Shown here one piece after another: positions 35,770-44,480 of a stretch of 64,000 nucleotides of DNA (positions are counted from its first letter, which is position 1; the number at the start of each line of letters is the position of its first letter). Source of the stretch: Neolewinella aurantiaca (GTDB taxonomy: Bacteria > Bacteroidota > Bacteroidia > Chitinophagales > Saprospiraceae); assembly GCF_008014675.1 (NCBI RefSeq), contig NZ_VOXD01000002.1:62001-126000 (forward strand), in the 5' to 3' direction. The translations under genes and the position numbers were made by a program. Under the pieces are notes generated by a model. It saw only the letters and a program-made list of their open reading frames with translations. It was not told the origin of the DNA and did no database searches.

Positions 35770-38700
35770 ATGCGAGTTAATCAACTCATACTTTCTCTGA
35801 TCGCGCTGGTGGGGTTTGCTGCCCCTACAGCGTTGTGGGCCAAGGAAGGCCCCGATCGAGGCCGACCAGCAATGACGGCCTCTCAGCAGCAACAGATTGA
35901 TTTCCGGGCTGCCTGTGACAACGCGACGGCCCAAACCGATATGGACGTTAACAATGTACGCGCCCGCCTGACCACAGGCGGTGACGTATGGTGGAACGGA
36001 TCTGCCGGCCGCTATGTAGTACCTAAAGTGCCAACCGGCGTAGATGAGGTAAGCTCAATCTTTGCCGGAGCAGTCTGGCTGGGTGGTAAAGACCCGGGGG
36101 GTGGACTGAAAGTTGCCGCCCAGCAGTACGGCCGTGGAAGTGGTAACTTCGATTTTTACACCGGCCCGCTTACTGATGAAGGTTTGACATCAAAAGACAC
36201 TTGTGCCCGCTGGGACCGTTTCTTTACCGTTAGCGGTGAAGCAATCCGGGAACTGCGTGCTGCTTACGAGCTTGTTCGTGAAGACCCCAACGGGCGACTG
36301 GACCCCTCTACTCTCCCCGACGAAATTCTCGGTTGGCCGGCAACCGGAAACCAGTACTTCTTCGATGTACACCGCTTTGAACTCCCTAACACCACACAGG
36401 GACTCGCCGGTTTCTGGGACGAAGACTTAGATGGTATATACGATCCTACCCTGGGAGATTACCCAATCATCGAAATCCGTGGCTGTGGCGAAACACCACA
36501 GTTCCCGGAGGAAATGACCTTCTGGATCTATAACGATGCGGGTAACACTCACCGTGAGTCTAATATTCCCCAGCAGATTCAGATGGAAGTTCAGGTGCAG
36601 GCTTTCGCTTACACTACTTCTGACGACATCAACAGCATGACTTTTCAGCGCTACAAGCTGATCAACCGTGCGACGGAGGACATTTTTGATACTTACTTCG
36701 CGATGTGGGTGGATGCTGACCTTGGTTGCTCTCAGGATGACTACGTGGGTACCGACACTACGCGCTCTTTAGCCTACGTTTACAACTCCGATGTTCTCGA
36801 TGGTATTGGTACCGGTTGTGACTGTGACGGCGCGAACACCTACTGTGATGAAATTCCAATTCTGGGTGTTGATTACTTCCGTGGCCCACGGAAGCCGATC
36901 TTTGATGAAGATGGCAACCAGATTGGTGAAGAAGAACTCGGAATGAGTTCTTTCATCACCATTTACAACTCTTCTCCGGGTAGCCCGGATCCGGGTACTA
37001 CGGACCCTAACACGGCTCAGGAATACTACAACTACCTGCAGGGCCGCTGGCTCGATGGTAGTACACTGCAAAATACCGGTGACGGCTATGACGAAGCAGG
37101 TGCAGAAGAGACACGCTACGTTTTCTCTGACGCTCCCAACGTAACGAATGGCTTCAACATGGTTACCGCCGATCTCGGCCCTCGTGACCCTCGTACTCTG
37201 CAGGCTTCTGGCCCCTTTACCCTTCAGCCTGGTGCGGTAAACGAACTTATTATTGGTGTGGTCTGGGTTCCGGACCAAACTTACCCTAACCCTTCCATCC
37301 AGCGTCTGCAGCAGGCCGATGACCTCGCTCAGAGCCTCTTCGACAACTGTTTCGACATTTGTGACGGACCGGATGCACCGGATGTTGACGTTATCGAACT
37401 CGACCGTGAGGTTATCCTCCTGTTGAGCAACAACATCGCCAGCAACAATTACGAAGAAGCTTACGTAGAACCGGGTCTTGGTGTTCCCGAAGGTTTCGAC
37501 AGCCTTTACCGCTTCGAAGGCTACCGTGTGTACCAATTCTCTGGGCCTAACGTATCCCTCGCAGAAGAAGGAAACGTTGAGCGTGTGCGCGAAATCGCAC
37601 AGTTCGACCTTAACAACGGCATTACCAAAGTCTTCAACTGGAATCCGATTAACGAAGACGACAACCCGCTGCTTGAGCCCTACCTGGCACCCGAGCTGGT
37701 CGCTACCGGAACCGATAACGGTATCCGCCACAGCCTCCGGATCACGCAGGATGCCTTTGCAAGTAGTGGTGACACGCGCCTGATCAACCACCGGCGTTAC
37801 TACTTTACCGTAGTCGCCTATGGTTACAACAATTACAAAGAGTACGATCCGCTGAATACCGATCTCCCGGGCCAGCCGCAGCAATACAAGGCTTCCAGCC
37901 GGAATATTGGAGACAACCTCACAGGAAGTCCTTTCTACCAGGTAATCCCGCGTCCGATCCTGGACCGTCAACTGATGGCAGATTACGGTGACGGAGCCAT
38001 CGTTACCCGTATCGCAGGTGAGGGTAACAACGGTACTTTCCTGGACATTAACGACGAGACACGCGAAGAGATGGAAAACGCTTTCGCTGCCGGTGAAACT
38101 GTCTTCCCCGAAATCACCTACGAAACCGGAGCAGCTCCTATCGATGTATTCGTTGTCAACCCACTTGGAGTTGTAGATGGAGATTACGAACTTACTTTCG
38201 TTGACGCAGACATGAGCGATGAAAACTTCGACGAACCCGTCAACTGGATTCTTCGCAACCTCTCTGACCCCGGTGCGATGACTGTGATGAGCGAACGCCC
38301 TATCAGCCAGCGCAACGAGCAAATTATTGGTGAATACGGTTTCTCTGTGAACATCGGTGACGTGGAAGAACCAAGTGATCCTGCCCTTGCAGAACAAGGC
38401 AATGGTGTCATTGGTGGTAGTATCTCCTACGACGACCCGGACGGAGACAAATGGTTGGGCTTCCTGCCCGACGGTCTCGACATCGGCCTGAACCTTCCGG
38501 TTCAACTGCGGGACGAACTATTCAACTACGTCAATAACGGCGTGATGGAACAATTTGAAGAAGATGATCCGAACCAGGACTTCAACAACCTGTTCCCCGG
38601 TATTTACCCGTACCGCCTGATGAACTGGGAGGAACGCGCGAGCGGATTCCCGTTCTTCTCTCCGGTTTGGCTCAACCGTACCAACGGTACGGCTAACACC

Positions 38701-39858
38701 CGGATGTCTTTGGAGGACCTCACCAACGTAGACATCGTCCTGACTTCCAACAAAGACCTCTGGTCTCGTTGTCCGGTAATCGAAACGTCCAACATCTTCT
38801 ATGAGGACGCCATCATCAACGGAACACCAGTGAAGACTGACGACGACCGCCCTATGTTCGACACCCGTGACGCACCAAGCGTCACGAAGAACGCAGGCAG
38901 CGATGGTTTACCTGAAGTAGACACAGACATTGACCCTGCAATGGAAACAGGAATGGGTTGGTTCCCCGGCTATGCTGTTGATGTGGAAACCGGTCAGCGC
39001 CTCGAAATCTTCTGGGGTGAGAACAGTCTCTACGACGGTCGCAGCATCGGTAGCGGAGACTTCACCGCGCAAAGCAACGGTAACGATATGATCTGGAACC
39101 CTTCAGACGTAATTCTGGAGCCAGTACCGGAATCTGACCTGAACGCCTACACTTTTGTTGGTGGTGGTCAGCATTACTTCTACGTGACCAAACTACCTTA
39201 CGATGGTGGTGAGTACCTAGAAAGCCGCCTCAACCCTCACCCATCCGCCAGCCGTAAGGTGAACGGTATCCGTGAAATCATTTGGGCAGGATTCCCGCTG
39301 CTGTCTCCTGGTTCCGAGCTTCTGTCTTACGAGGACGGTATCGTCCCGAACGACGCAACCATCAAACTGCGGGTTAACAATAAGTACGACTTCCGCGAAG
39401 GCACCGAAGACGCAACTGGTTACCCAACGTACCGCTTCAGCATCGACGGTAAAGCCGCTGACGACAACGATGCTGCTGCCAATGAGCGCGAGTTGGACAT
39501 GATCAACATCGTTCCTAACCCGTACTATGGCTTCAGCAGCTACGAAGACAGTGCTCTGGAGACCATCGTGAAGATCACCAACCTGCCCGCTAAGGCTACG
39601 GTGACGATCTACTCGCTCGACGGTAAATTCATCCGCAAATACGAGCGTGATGAAGCGCCGACGGCACTGCGTCGTTCCGACAGCCGCCCGATCGGTACAC
39701 GTCAGGTTACTCCGGCACTGGAATGGGACCTTAAGAACTTCAAGCAGATTCCGGTTTCAGGTGGTGTTTATCTCATCCACGTTGAAGCTCCGGGACTTGG
39801 TGAGCGTACGCTGAAATTCTTCGGCGTTCAGCGCCAGTTCGATCCTACCGGCCTCTAA
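35770..39858 (+). CDS. Large exported protein of unknown function with sorting-like C-terminus
   Basis: 1362 residues with a signal peptide (cleavage near ALWA, residue 24). I do not recognise a catalytic domain. The protein is acidic and rich in Asp, Asn, Gly and aromatic residues. Motifs include VWWNGSAGRYVVPKVP, AVWLGGKDPGGGLKVAA and several EEDxNPLLEPY-like turns. The C-terminal 110 residues (IVPNPYYGFSSYE, VTIYSLDGKFIRKY, PVSGGVYLIHVEA) resemble a T9SS type A sorting domain, with a longer tail after it. It starts 33 bp after the SusC-like gene and is probably co-transcribed. It could be a surface-anchored partner of the receptor. Confidence 0.8.
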   Translation: MRVNQLILSLIALVGFAAPTALWAKEGPDRGRPAMTASQQQQIDFRAACDNATAQTDMDVNNVRARLTTGGDVWWNGSAGRYVVPKVPTGVDEVSSIFAGAVWLGGKDPGGGLKVAAQQYGRGSGNFDFYTGPLTDEGLTSKDTCARWDRFFTVSGEAIRELRAAYELVREDPNGRLDPSTLPDEILGWPATGNQYFFDVHRFELPNTTQGLAGFWDEDLDGIYDPTLGDYPIIEIRGCGETPQFPEEMTFWIYNDAGNTHRESNIPQQIQMEVQVQAFAYTTSDDINSMTFQRYKLINRATEDIFDTYFAMWVDADLGCSQDDYVGTDTTRSLAYVYNSDVLDGIGTGCDCDGANTYCDEIPILGVDYFRGPRKPIFDEDGNQIGEEELGMSSFITIYNSSPGSPDPGTTDPNTAQEYYNYLQGRWLDGSTLQNTGDGYDEAGAEETRYVFSDAPNVTNGFNMVTADLGPRDPRTLQASGPFTLQPGAVNELIIGVVWVPDQTYPNPSIQRLQQADDLAQSLFDNCFDICDGPDAPDVDVIELDREVILLLSNNIASNNYEEAYVEPGLGVPEGFDSLYRFEGYRVYQFSGPNVSLAEEGNVERVREIAQFDLNNGITKVFNWNPINEDDNPLLEPYLAPELVATGTDNGIRHSLRITQDAFASSGDTRLINHRRYYFTVVAYGYNNYKEYDPLNTDLPGQPQQYKASSRNIGDNLTGSPFYQVIPRPILDRQLMADYGDGAIVTRIAGEGNNGTFLDINDETREEMENAFAAGETVFPEITYETGAAPIDVFVVNPLGVVDGDYELTFVDADMSDENFDEPVNWILRNLSDPGAMTVMSERPISQRNEQIIGEYGFSVNIGDVEEPSDPALAEQGNGVIGGSISYDDPDGDKWLGFLPDGLDIGLNLPVQLRDELFNYVNNGVMEQFEEDDPNQDFNNLFPGIYPYRLMNWEERASGFPFFSPVWLNRTNGTANTRMSLEDLTNVDIVLTSNKDLWSRCPVIETSNIFYEDAIINGTPVKTDDDRPMFDTRDAPSVTKNAGSDGLPEVDTDIDPAMETGMGWFPGYAVDVETGQRLEIFWGENSLYDGRSIGSGDFTAQSNGNDMIWNPSDVILEPVPESDLNAYTFVGGGQHYFYVTKLPYDGGEYLESRLNPHPSASRKVNGIREIIWAGFPLLSPGSELLSYEDGIVPNDATIKLRVNNKYDFREGTEDATGYPTYRFSIDGKAADDNDAAANERELDMINIVPNPYYGFSSYEDSALETIVKITNLPAKATVTIYSLDGKFIRKYERDEAPTALRRSDSRPIGTRQVTPALEWDLKNFKQIPVSGGVYLIHVEAPGLGERTLKFFGVQRQFDPTGL

Positions 39859-39871
39859 ACGGCCTTTGCTG

Positions 39872-39906
39872 CCGCCCGTTCCGAATACGAAATTCGGAAC
39901 GGGCGG
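39872..39906. terminator. Strong hairpin after the large exported protein gene
   Basis: Perfect 15 bp arms CCGCCCGTTCCGAAT/ATTCGGAACGGGCGG with a 5 nt loop, 13 bp after the stop. The tail is TGCATTTA rather than a T run, so it may only attenuate transcription into the downstream gene. Confidence 0.65.
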
Positions 39907-39931
39907 TGCATTTATCTCGGCCCCGAAAAGG

Positions 39932-39950
39932 GGCGAGGCCGCAGGTGCAA
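39932..39950 (+). repeat. Dispersed 19 bp repeat, copy 8
   Basis: GGCGAGGCCGCAGGTGCAA followed by TGAAGGTTTTAAGCAGGCAAG-like flank. Intergenic, right after the hairpin. Confidence 0.75.
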
Positions 39951-40024
39951 TGAAGGTTTTAAGCAGGCAAGAACATCCGGTGAAGTATATCCGCACCGGA
40001 AACATTGCTCTTAAAAAACACACC

Positions 40025-40043
40025 CTGTACCTGCGTCAGCGCC
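40025..40043 (-). repeat. Dispersed 19 bp repeat, copy 9 (degenerate)
   Basis: CTGTACCTGCGTCAGCGCC, three mismatches to the consensus complement, upstream of the PorV-like gene. Confidence 0.45.
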
Positions 40044-40127
40044 CAAATCAACTATCAGCGATTAGTCGCTTCACATAAAATCTTCTCCCCTGTAAATACC
40101 AGGGAGACAACTAACCACTCAAGTAGC

Positions 40128-41174
40128 ATGAAGAAAATCTACCTACTCGCATTATGTTTCGGTCTGGCGACCTCCGTCGCCTTTGCCGGAAACCCTGACC
40201 GCCAGGGCGAAGCCGGGGCAGCACAATTGCTGATGAACCCATGGGCTACCTCTGCTGGTCTTCATTCAATGAATACCTCAAGTGTCTTCGGTGTGGAAGC
40301 TATGCGGATCAACCCCGCAGGCGTTTCCCGCTTCAACGGTACCGAGGTGAAACTCGGATACGCCAACTACCTGCAGGGAACCGACATCGCCATGCAGGCG
40401 ATTGGTGTTGCCAGCTCCAACGGAAAAGGTGGCGCTATCGGCTTTAGTATTATGAGCCTCGACTTTGGCGATATCCCGGTTACTACTACCGCACAGCCGG
40501 AAGGTACCGGTGGTGACCTCAACATCAACTTCCTCAACATCGGCCTTACTTACAGCTATACTTTCGAAGAAGCGGTATCGGTAGGTGTTACCCTCCGCGG
40601 TGTCAGCGAAGGAACCAGCGATGTATCTTCGTTTGGGTTTGCTGTCGACGCCGGTGTGCAGTACGTGGCTGGCGAAAACGATGAGTTTAAATTTGGTCTG
40701 TCGCTGCGCAACATCGGCTCTCGCATGAGCTACGGTGGCCAGGGCATCACCGTTACCGCTCAGGCATCAGAAGGTGATTCCCGCGCCCTGCAGGAGCGCT
40801 CTTTCGCTTTCGAAATGCCAACCCTGCTCAACGTAGGTGCATCCTATGATCTGCTCACGAAAGCCGAAGGATCCAAGAACCGCCTGACGTTGATGGGTAA
40901 CTTCACCGCCAACTCCTTTGGCCGTGATCAGTTAGGTGTTGCCGCAGAGTACGCCTTCAAAGAACAGTTCATTGCACGTGTGGGCTATCGTTCAGACATC
41001 GAGCAGAGCGAGCTTACGGAAGTACCGCTGTACGATGGCCTCAGTGCTGGTGCCAGCATCCGCGTACCTTTCAAAAAAGGTGACCCCAGCCGTAGCTTCA
41101 GCATCGATTACGCGTGGAGAAATACCCGTGTATTCAACGGTACACATAACATCGGTATCGGGATAAATATTTAG
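40128..41174 (+). CDS. PorV/PorQ-like outer-membrane protein
   Basis: 348 residues from the ATG at 40128. The signal peptide ends at AFAG (residue about 20). The N-terminus of the mature part (GEAGAAQLLMNPWATSAGLHSMNTSSVFGVEAMRINPAGVSR) has the early-barrel pattern of PorV/PorQ and FadL-like 14-strand barrels. The last strand ends GTHNIGIGINI. In the type IX system PorV carries cargo from the translocon to the sortase PorU. This copy is next to a SusC-like receptor and a giant exported protein rather than to por genes, suggesting a dedicated paralogue. Confidence 0.82.
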   Translation: MKKIYLLALCFGLATSVAFAGNPDRQGEAGAAQLLMNPWATSAGLHSMNTSSVFGVEAMRINPAGVSRFNGTEVKLGYANYLQGTDIAMQAIGVASSNGKGGAIGFSIMSLDFGDIPVTTTAQPEGTGGDLNINFLNIGLTYSYTFEEAVSVGVTLRGVSEGTSDVSSFGFAVDAGVQYVAGENDEFKFGLSLRNIGSRMSYGGQGITVTAQASEGDSRALQERSFAFEMPTLLNVGASYDLLTKAEGSKNRLTLMGNFTANSFGRDQLGVAAEYAFKEQFIARVGYRSDIEQSELTEVPLYDGLSAGASIRVPFKKGDPSRSFSIDYAWRNTRVFNGTHNIGIGINI

Positions 41175-41295
41175 TATTCTACCGTTAAGTAAGCTAAGAG
41201 CGTGTCTAACAAAAGGCAGCAGTATTTAACAGCGCTTCGTGCACGACCGGCTACCTAACTATCTACTATTTAATTATCTTTGGAACTAAGATCGG

Positions 41296-41338
41296 AACAA
41301 AGACGTTTCTACCATGAGGTAGGAACGTCTTTGTTTTT
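41296..41338 (+). terminator. Rho-independent terminator of the outer-membrane module
   Basis: Perfect 18 bp stem AACAAAGACGTTTCTACC/GGTAGGAACGTCTTTGTT with an ATGA loop and a following T run. It is about 120 bp after the PorV-like stop and before greA. Confidence 0.88.
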
Positions 41339-41460
41339 ACCCTTAACCCTCCGAACCTGTTTCGTAGGGAACCATTAAATGAACGGCAAGCCGGGTCTTT
41401 ACTGCTTCCCCTCCCGGGGAAGAAAGGAGGACTTTAGCCTCTGCCCCAAACAATTCTACT

Positions 41461-41934
41461 ATGTCCAAAACCCACTATCTGTCACAGGAAGGTTTCGACA
41501 AACTTACCGCTGAACTCGAAGAGCTCAAAACCACTGGCCGGCAGAACGTAGCTAAAGCCATCGCCGAGGCAAGGGAGAAGGGAGACCTCTCCGAAAATGC
41601 CGAGTACGATGCAGCCAAGGATGCCCAGGGCCTTCTGGAAATGAAGATCAACGAGCTGGAAAAAGTAATGGCCAACGCGCGCGTTCTCGATGCCAGCCAG
41701 TTAGACACCAGTAAGGTAACGGTGATGAGTAAAGTCACCATCCGCAACGTTAAGGTCAAGAAAGAAATGACCTATATGCTGGTAGCCGAATCTGAAGCAG
41801 ACCTGAAGGCAAAGAAAATTTCAGTCAACAGCCCAATGGGGGCTGGCCTGTTGGGCAAAGAGCCCGGCGACATCGCTGAAGTGGTGACGCCGAACGGAAC
41901 AATTCAGTTTGAGATCGTCTCGATTAGCATTTAA
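41461..41934 (+). CDS. greA: Transcription elongation factor GreA
   Basis: 157 residues. The N-terminal coiled coil carries the acidic tip GDLSENAEYDAAKDAQ, and the C-terminal domain ends in VTPNGTIQFEIVSISI (FKBP-like). It rescues backtracked RNA polymerase by stimulating transcript cleavage. It is 72 bp upstream of a HIT-family gene on the same strand, a common pair in Bacteroidota. Confidence 0.96.
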   Translation: MSKTHYLSQEGFDKLTAELEELKTTGRQNVAKAIAEAREKGDLSENAEYDAAKDAQGLLEMKINELEKVMANARVLDASQLDTSKVTVMSKVTIRNVKVKKEMTYMLVAESEADLKAKKISVNSPMGAGLLGKEPGDIAEVVTPNGTIQFEIVSISI

Positions 41935-41946
41935 AAACCGGAACCT

Positions 41947-41993
41947 GTAGCGCCGGCTTGAACCGGCACCACGCTGGTTCAGGCCAGCGGTAC
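41947..41993. repeat. 47 bp imperfect palindrome
   Basis: Two joined hairpins, GCCGGcttgaaCCGGC and GCTGGttcaggCCAGC, in a segment that is itself nearly its own reverse complement. It sits between greA and the HIT gene. The TTCAGGCCAG part resembles the centre of the palindrome at 51132-51296. Confidence 0.6.
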
Positions 41994-42005
41994 AACACCA
42001 GCATC

Positions 42006-42401
42006 ATGCCAAGTATTTTTACAAAAATTATTGACGGGGAAATCCCCAGCCACAAAGTGGCAGAAACAGAGGAGTTTATTGCGTTTCTTGACGTTCGGCC
42101 GATGAAAGAAGGCCATATCCTCTGTGTTCCTAAACGAGAAGTAGACTATTACTTCGACCTGACGGATGAAGAAATTACCGGACTAACGCTGTTCTCTAAG
42201 GCCGTTGCCAAGGCCATAAAAGAAGTGATCGATTGCAACCGCGTTGCGGTTGGAGTACTTGGGCTGGAAGTTCCCCACGCTCACGTTCACCTTGTGCCCG
42301 TTACTGCTGAAGGAGACTTCCGCTTCGGGAAGTCCGTCGAGGTTTCCGCTGAGCGGATGGCAGAAATCAGGGACGCTATTGCTGCCGCTTATTCAGCCTA
42401 A
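42006..42401 (+). CDS. HIT family nucleotide-binding protein
   Basis: 131 residues from the ATG at 42006 (MPSIFTKIIDGEIP). The histidine triad HAHVHLVPV is near residue 94. HIT proteins hydrolyse nucleoside phosphoramidates and dinucleotides such as AMP-lysine. It is downstream of greA. Its last 9 bp overlap the convergent VOC gene. Confidence 0.95.
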   Translation: MPSIFTKIIDGEIPSHKVAETEEFIAFLDVRPMKEGHILCVPKREVDYYFDLTDEEITGLTLFSKAVAKAIKEVIDCNRVAVGVLGLEVPHAHVHLVPVTAEGDFRFGKSVEVSAERMAEIRDAIAAAYSA

Positions 42402-42770
42402 GCGCCAGGGTGGGTTCTTGCGGTCTTCTCCGGCCCAAAACAAAATCAACCGGTTATTGTCCGGGTCACGGAGGCGTGCTTCACGCCAGCGCCATGTTTC
42501 ATCGGTAGGCTGGGTGTCAAAATCCAGGCCTGCGGCTTGGAGGGCGACCACTCTTTCGTCGAGGTCCTCACATTCAAAGTATGTATAACTGCCTTCTCCC
42601 GAAGGAAGCTCGTCGACCAGGTGGAGGGAAAAGGTGGAGTCTCCGTTGGGGCATTCAAAGCGGGCATAACGCGGCGGCGCATGAACGATCAGCCGGAGGC
42701 CAAGGGTCTCGTAAAAGCTTATGCTTTGGGCAAGATCGAGGGTGGGTAAGGTTACTTGATTGAGATTCAT
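42393..42770 (-). CDS. VOC-family (glyoxalase-like) protein
   Basis: 125 residues with the two beta-alpha-beta-beta-beta modules of VOC proteins (VTLPTLDLAQSISFYETLGLRLIVH and YFECEDLDERVVALQAAG). It ends LRDPDNNRLILFWAGE. A metal-binding Glu is present near the C-terminus, but specificity cannot be told: glyoxalase, dioxygenase or resistance proteins share this fold. It overlaps the end of the HIT gene by 9 bp. Confidence 0.85.
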   Translation of the reverse strand: MNLNQVTLPTLDLAQSISFYETLGLRLIVHAPPRYARFECPNGDSTFSLHLVDELPSGEGSYTYFECEDLDERVVALQAAGLDFDTQPTDETWRWREARLRDPDNNRLILFWAGEDRKNPPWRLG

Positions 42771-42839
42771 TGAAAATAAAACTGTACGGCAGCTACTAAA
42801 GATTAAACTGCCCTGACGATTCCTAGCTTAACAACGGCT

Positions 42840-42863
42840 TACCTTCGCGCAACAAAATATTTG
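42840..42863 (+). promoter_or_regulatory. hemL promoter candidates
   Basis: TACCTTCG at 42840-42847 and AATATTTG at 42856-42863. The second is followed by CCCC and the ATG at 42868. Confidence 0.35.
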
Positions 42864-42867
42864 CCCC

Positions 42868-44175
42868 ATGAAGTTCGAACAACGCATTCCCCGCCAGACC
42901 TCCGCCGATCTCTTTACCGAAGCTAAGGAATACTTTCCGGGTGGTGTCAATAGTCCGGTGCGTGCTTTCCGAAGTGTAAGTGGCCCGCCACTTTTCATCA
43001 AGGAAGGTAAAGGAAGCCGGATGACGGACGAAGACGACAACGTTTTTCTCGACTTCTGTTGTTCCTGGGGGCCACTCATCCACGGCCACGCCAACGATTA
43101 CATCGAAGGAAAGGTGATCGAAACGGTCCGCAAGGGCACCAGCTTCGGTACACCCAACCGGATGGGTAACCGCCTCGGTAAGCTCATCCTGGACAACCAT
43201 CCCTACATAGAACGCATCCGCTTTGTGAGCTCCGGTACGGAGGCTGTGATGAGCGCAATACGCCTGGCCCGTGGGGTGACGGGCAAAACCAAGATTTTGA
43301 AGTTCGATGGCTGTTACCACGGCCACGTGGACAGTTTGCTGGTGAAGGCCGGTTCAGGGCTGGCCACCTTCGGAACAAGTTCCTCTGCGGGCGTCCCTGA
43401 GGCGGTAGCAAAGGATACGCTCATTCTACCGCTCAATAAGCCTGAATTGCTGGAAGAAACGCTCGGCAAGTACGCCGATGACATTGCATGCATCATCGTA
43501 GAACCCGTTCCCGCTAACAACGGCCTCCTTATTCAGGACAAGGAATGGCTGGAATGCCTGCGCGCCAAAGCAGACAAGCACAACGTGCTGTTGATCTTTG
43601 ACGAAGTGATTTCTGGCTTTCGGGTAGGCTTCACCGGCGCAGCAGGCTATTACGACGTGAAGCCAGACATCATTACCTTCGGTAAGGTGATCGGTGGTGG
43701 CTTCCCCGTAGGAGCCTACGCTGCCAGCGCGGAGATCATGGATCATATTTCGCCGGTAGGCCCGGTTTACCAGGCAGGTACACTCAGCGCCAACCCCGTT
43801 GCCATGGCGGCAGGACTGGCAGCGCTGGAGTTATGTCTTACACCAGGCTTCTACGAACTACAGGCCAAGAAGACTCACGCGATGGCTACCGCCATCGAAG
43901 CTTACGCCAAAGAGAAGGGATATCCTCTCCACGTTCCCCACATCGGCTCTATTTTTTGGTTGGCCTTCGGCAACGAGCGTATTACCCGCTCAGATCAGAT
44001 CGACCCGGCTAACATGGAGTACTTCAAGGTGATTCACCACGAGCTGCTCCAAACGGGCGTTTACCTTGGGCCAAGCGGCTACGAGGTAGGTTTCGTATCG
44101 GGGGCGCACTCCGTTGCCGACCTGGAAGAAGCGGTTCGTAAAATCTGTGCGGCCATGGATGTAGCTTTCGGGTAA
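42868..44175 (+). CDS. hemL: Glutamate-1-semialdehyde 2,1-aminomutase
   Basis: 435 residues. The class III aminotransferase fold has FVSSGTEAVMSAIRLARG, DGCYHGHVDSLLVKAGSG, LIFDEVISGFRVG (PLP-binding Asp) and the PLP Lys in ITFGKVIGGGFPVGAY. It converts glutamate-1-semialdehyde to 5-aminolevulinate in the C5 haem pathway. The gatekeeper segment GTLSANPVAMAAGLAAL is present. Monocistronic as far as seen. Confidence 0.96.
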   Translation: MKFEQRIPRQTSADLFTEAKEYFPGGVNSPVRAFRSVSGPPLFIKEGKGSRMTDEDDNVFLDFCCSWGPLIHGHANDYIEGKVIETVRKGTSFGTPNRMGNRLGKLILDNHPYIERIRFVSSGTEAVMSAIRLARGVTGKTKILKFDGCYHGHVDSLLVKAGSGLATFGTSSSAGVPEAVAKDTLILPLNKPELLEETLGKYADDIACIIVEPVPANNGLLIQDKEWLECLRAKADKHNVLLIFDEVISGFRVGFTGAAGYYDVKPDIITFGKVIGGGFPVGAYAASAEIMDHISPVGPVYQAGTLSANPVAMAAGLAALELCLTPGFYELQAKKTHAMATAIEAYAKEKGYPLHVPHIGSIFWLAFGNERITRSDQIDPANMEYFKVIHHELLQTGVYLGPSGYEVGFVSGAHSVADLEEAVRKICAAMDVAFG

Positions 44176-44223
44176 GGACCGCGCGGCAAGCCGAGGTTCA
44201 ATCGTTGCTCTTTATCCGAATCT

Positions 44224-44242
44224 GTGCACCTGCGACCGCGTC
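44224..44242 (-). repeat. Dispersed 19 bp repeat, copy 10
   Basis: GTGCACCTGCGACCGCGTC, two mismatches, intergenic after hemL. Confidence 0.65.
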
Positions 44243-44308
44243 TGCATTAGTATTTTGGATCGTTGGCCTGTTGGTTCGTCGTGACGTGAAGGTCTGTTGT
44301 CCCGGGCG

Positions 44309-44360
44309 CTCGAAGACGCTTAAAATGCTCCGCTCCGCTGCGTTTTAAGCGCGCTTCGAG
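44309..44360. repeat. Long hairpin, REP-like
   Basis: Arms CTCGAAGACGCTTAAAATGC (44309-44328) and GCGTTTTAAGCGCGCTTCGA (from 44340) pair over about 18 of 20 positions around a TCCGCTCCGCT-type loop. No T tract; it could be a terminator of hemL or a dispersed palindrome. Confidence 0.65.
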
Positions 44361-44468
44361 ACCCTCTACGTGTATTTGAAATTATCGAGGTGCTTGCAAA
44401 TGTCGCCTCTGAAAACCTTTTGGGGAGCGAACCAACGCTCCAACGAACCCAAATACCAACGAACCAAT

Positions 44469-44480
44469 TACCTTTGCCTA
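44469..44480 (+). promoter_or_regulatory. -7 box four bases before the metZ ATG
   Basis: A perfect TACCTTTG (44469-44476) followed by CCTA and the ATG at 44481. Confidence 0.5.

Larger units (their letters stand above)
44176..44480. other. 305 bp gap between hemL and metZ
   Basis: It contains a 19 bp repeat (44224-44242), a strong hairpin (44309-44360) and the metZ promoter. No gene is supported. Confidence 0.5.

Noticed and set aside
35736-35770. SusD gene expected after a SusC-like receptor
   Set aside because: The following gene lacks a lipoprotein signal and SusD helical repeats; it is a different family.
36769-38505. 578-codon antisense frame within the large exported protein gene
   Set aside because: Low-complexity Val/Arg-rich translation opposite a gene with signal peptide and sorting-like end; judged a shadow.
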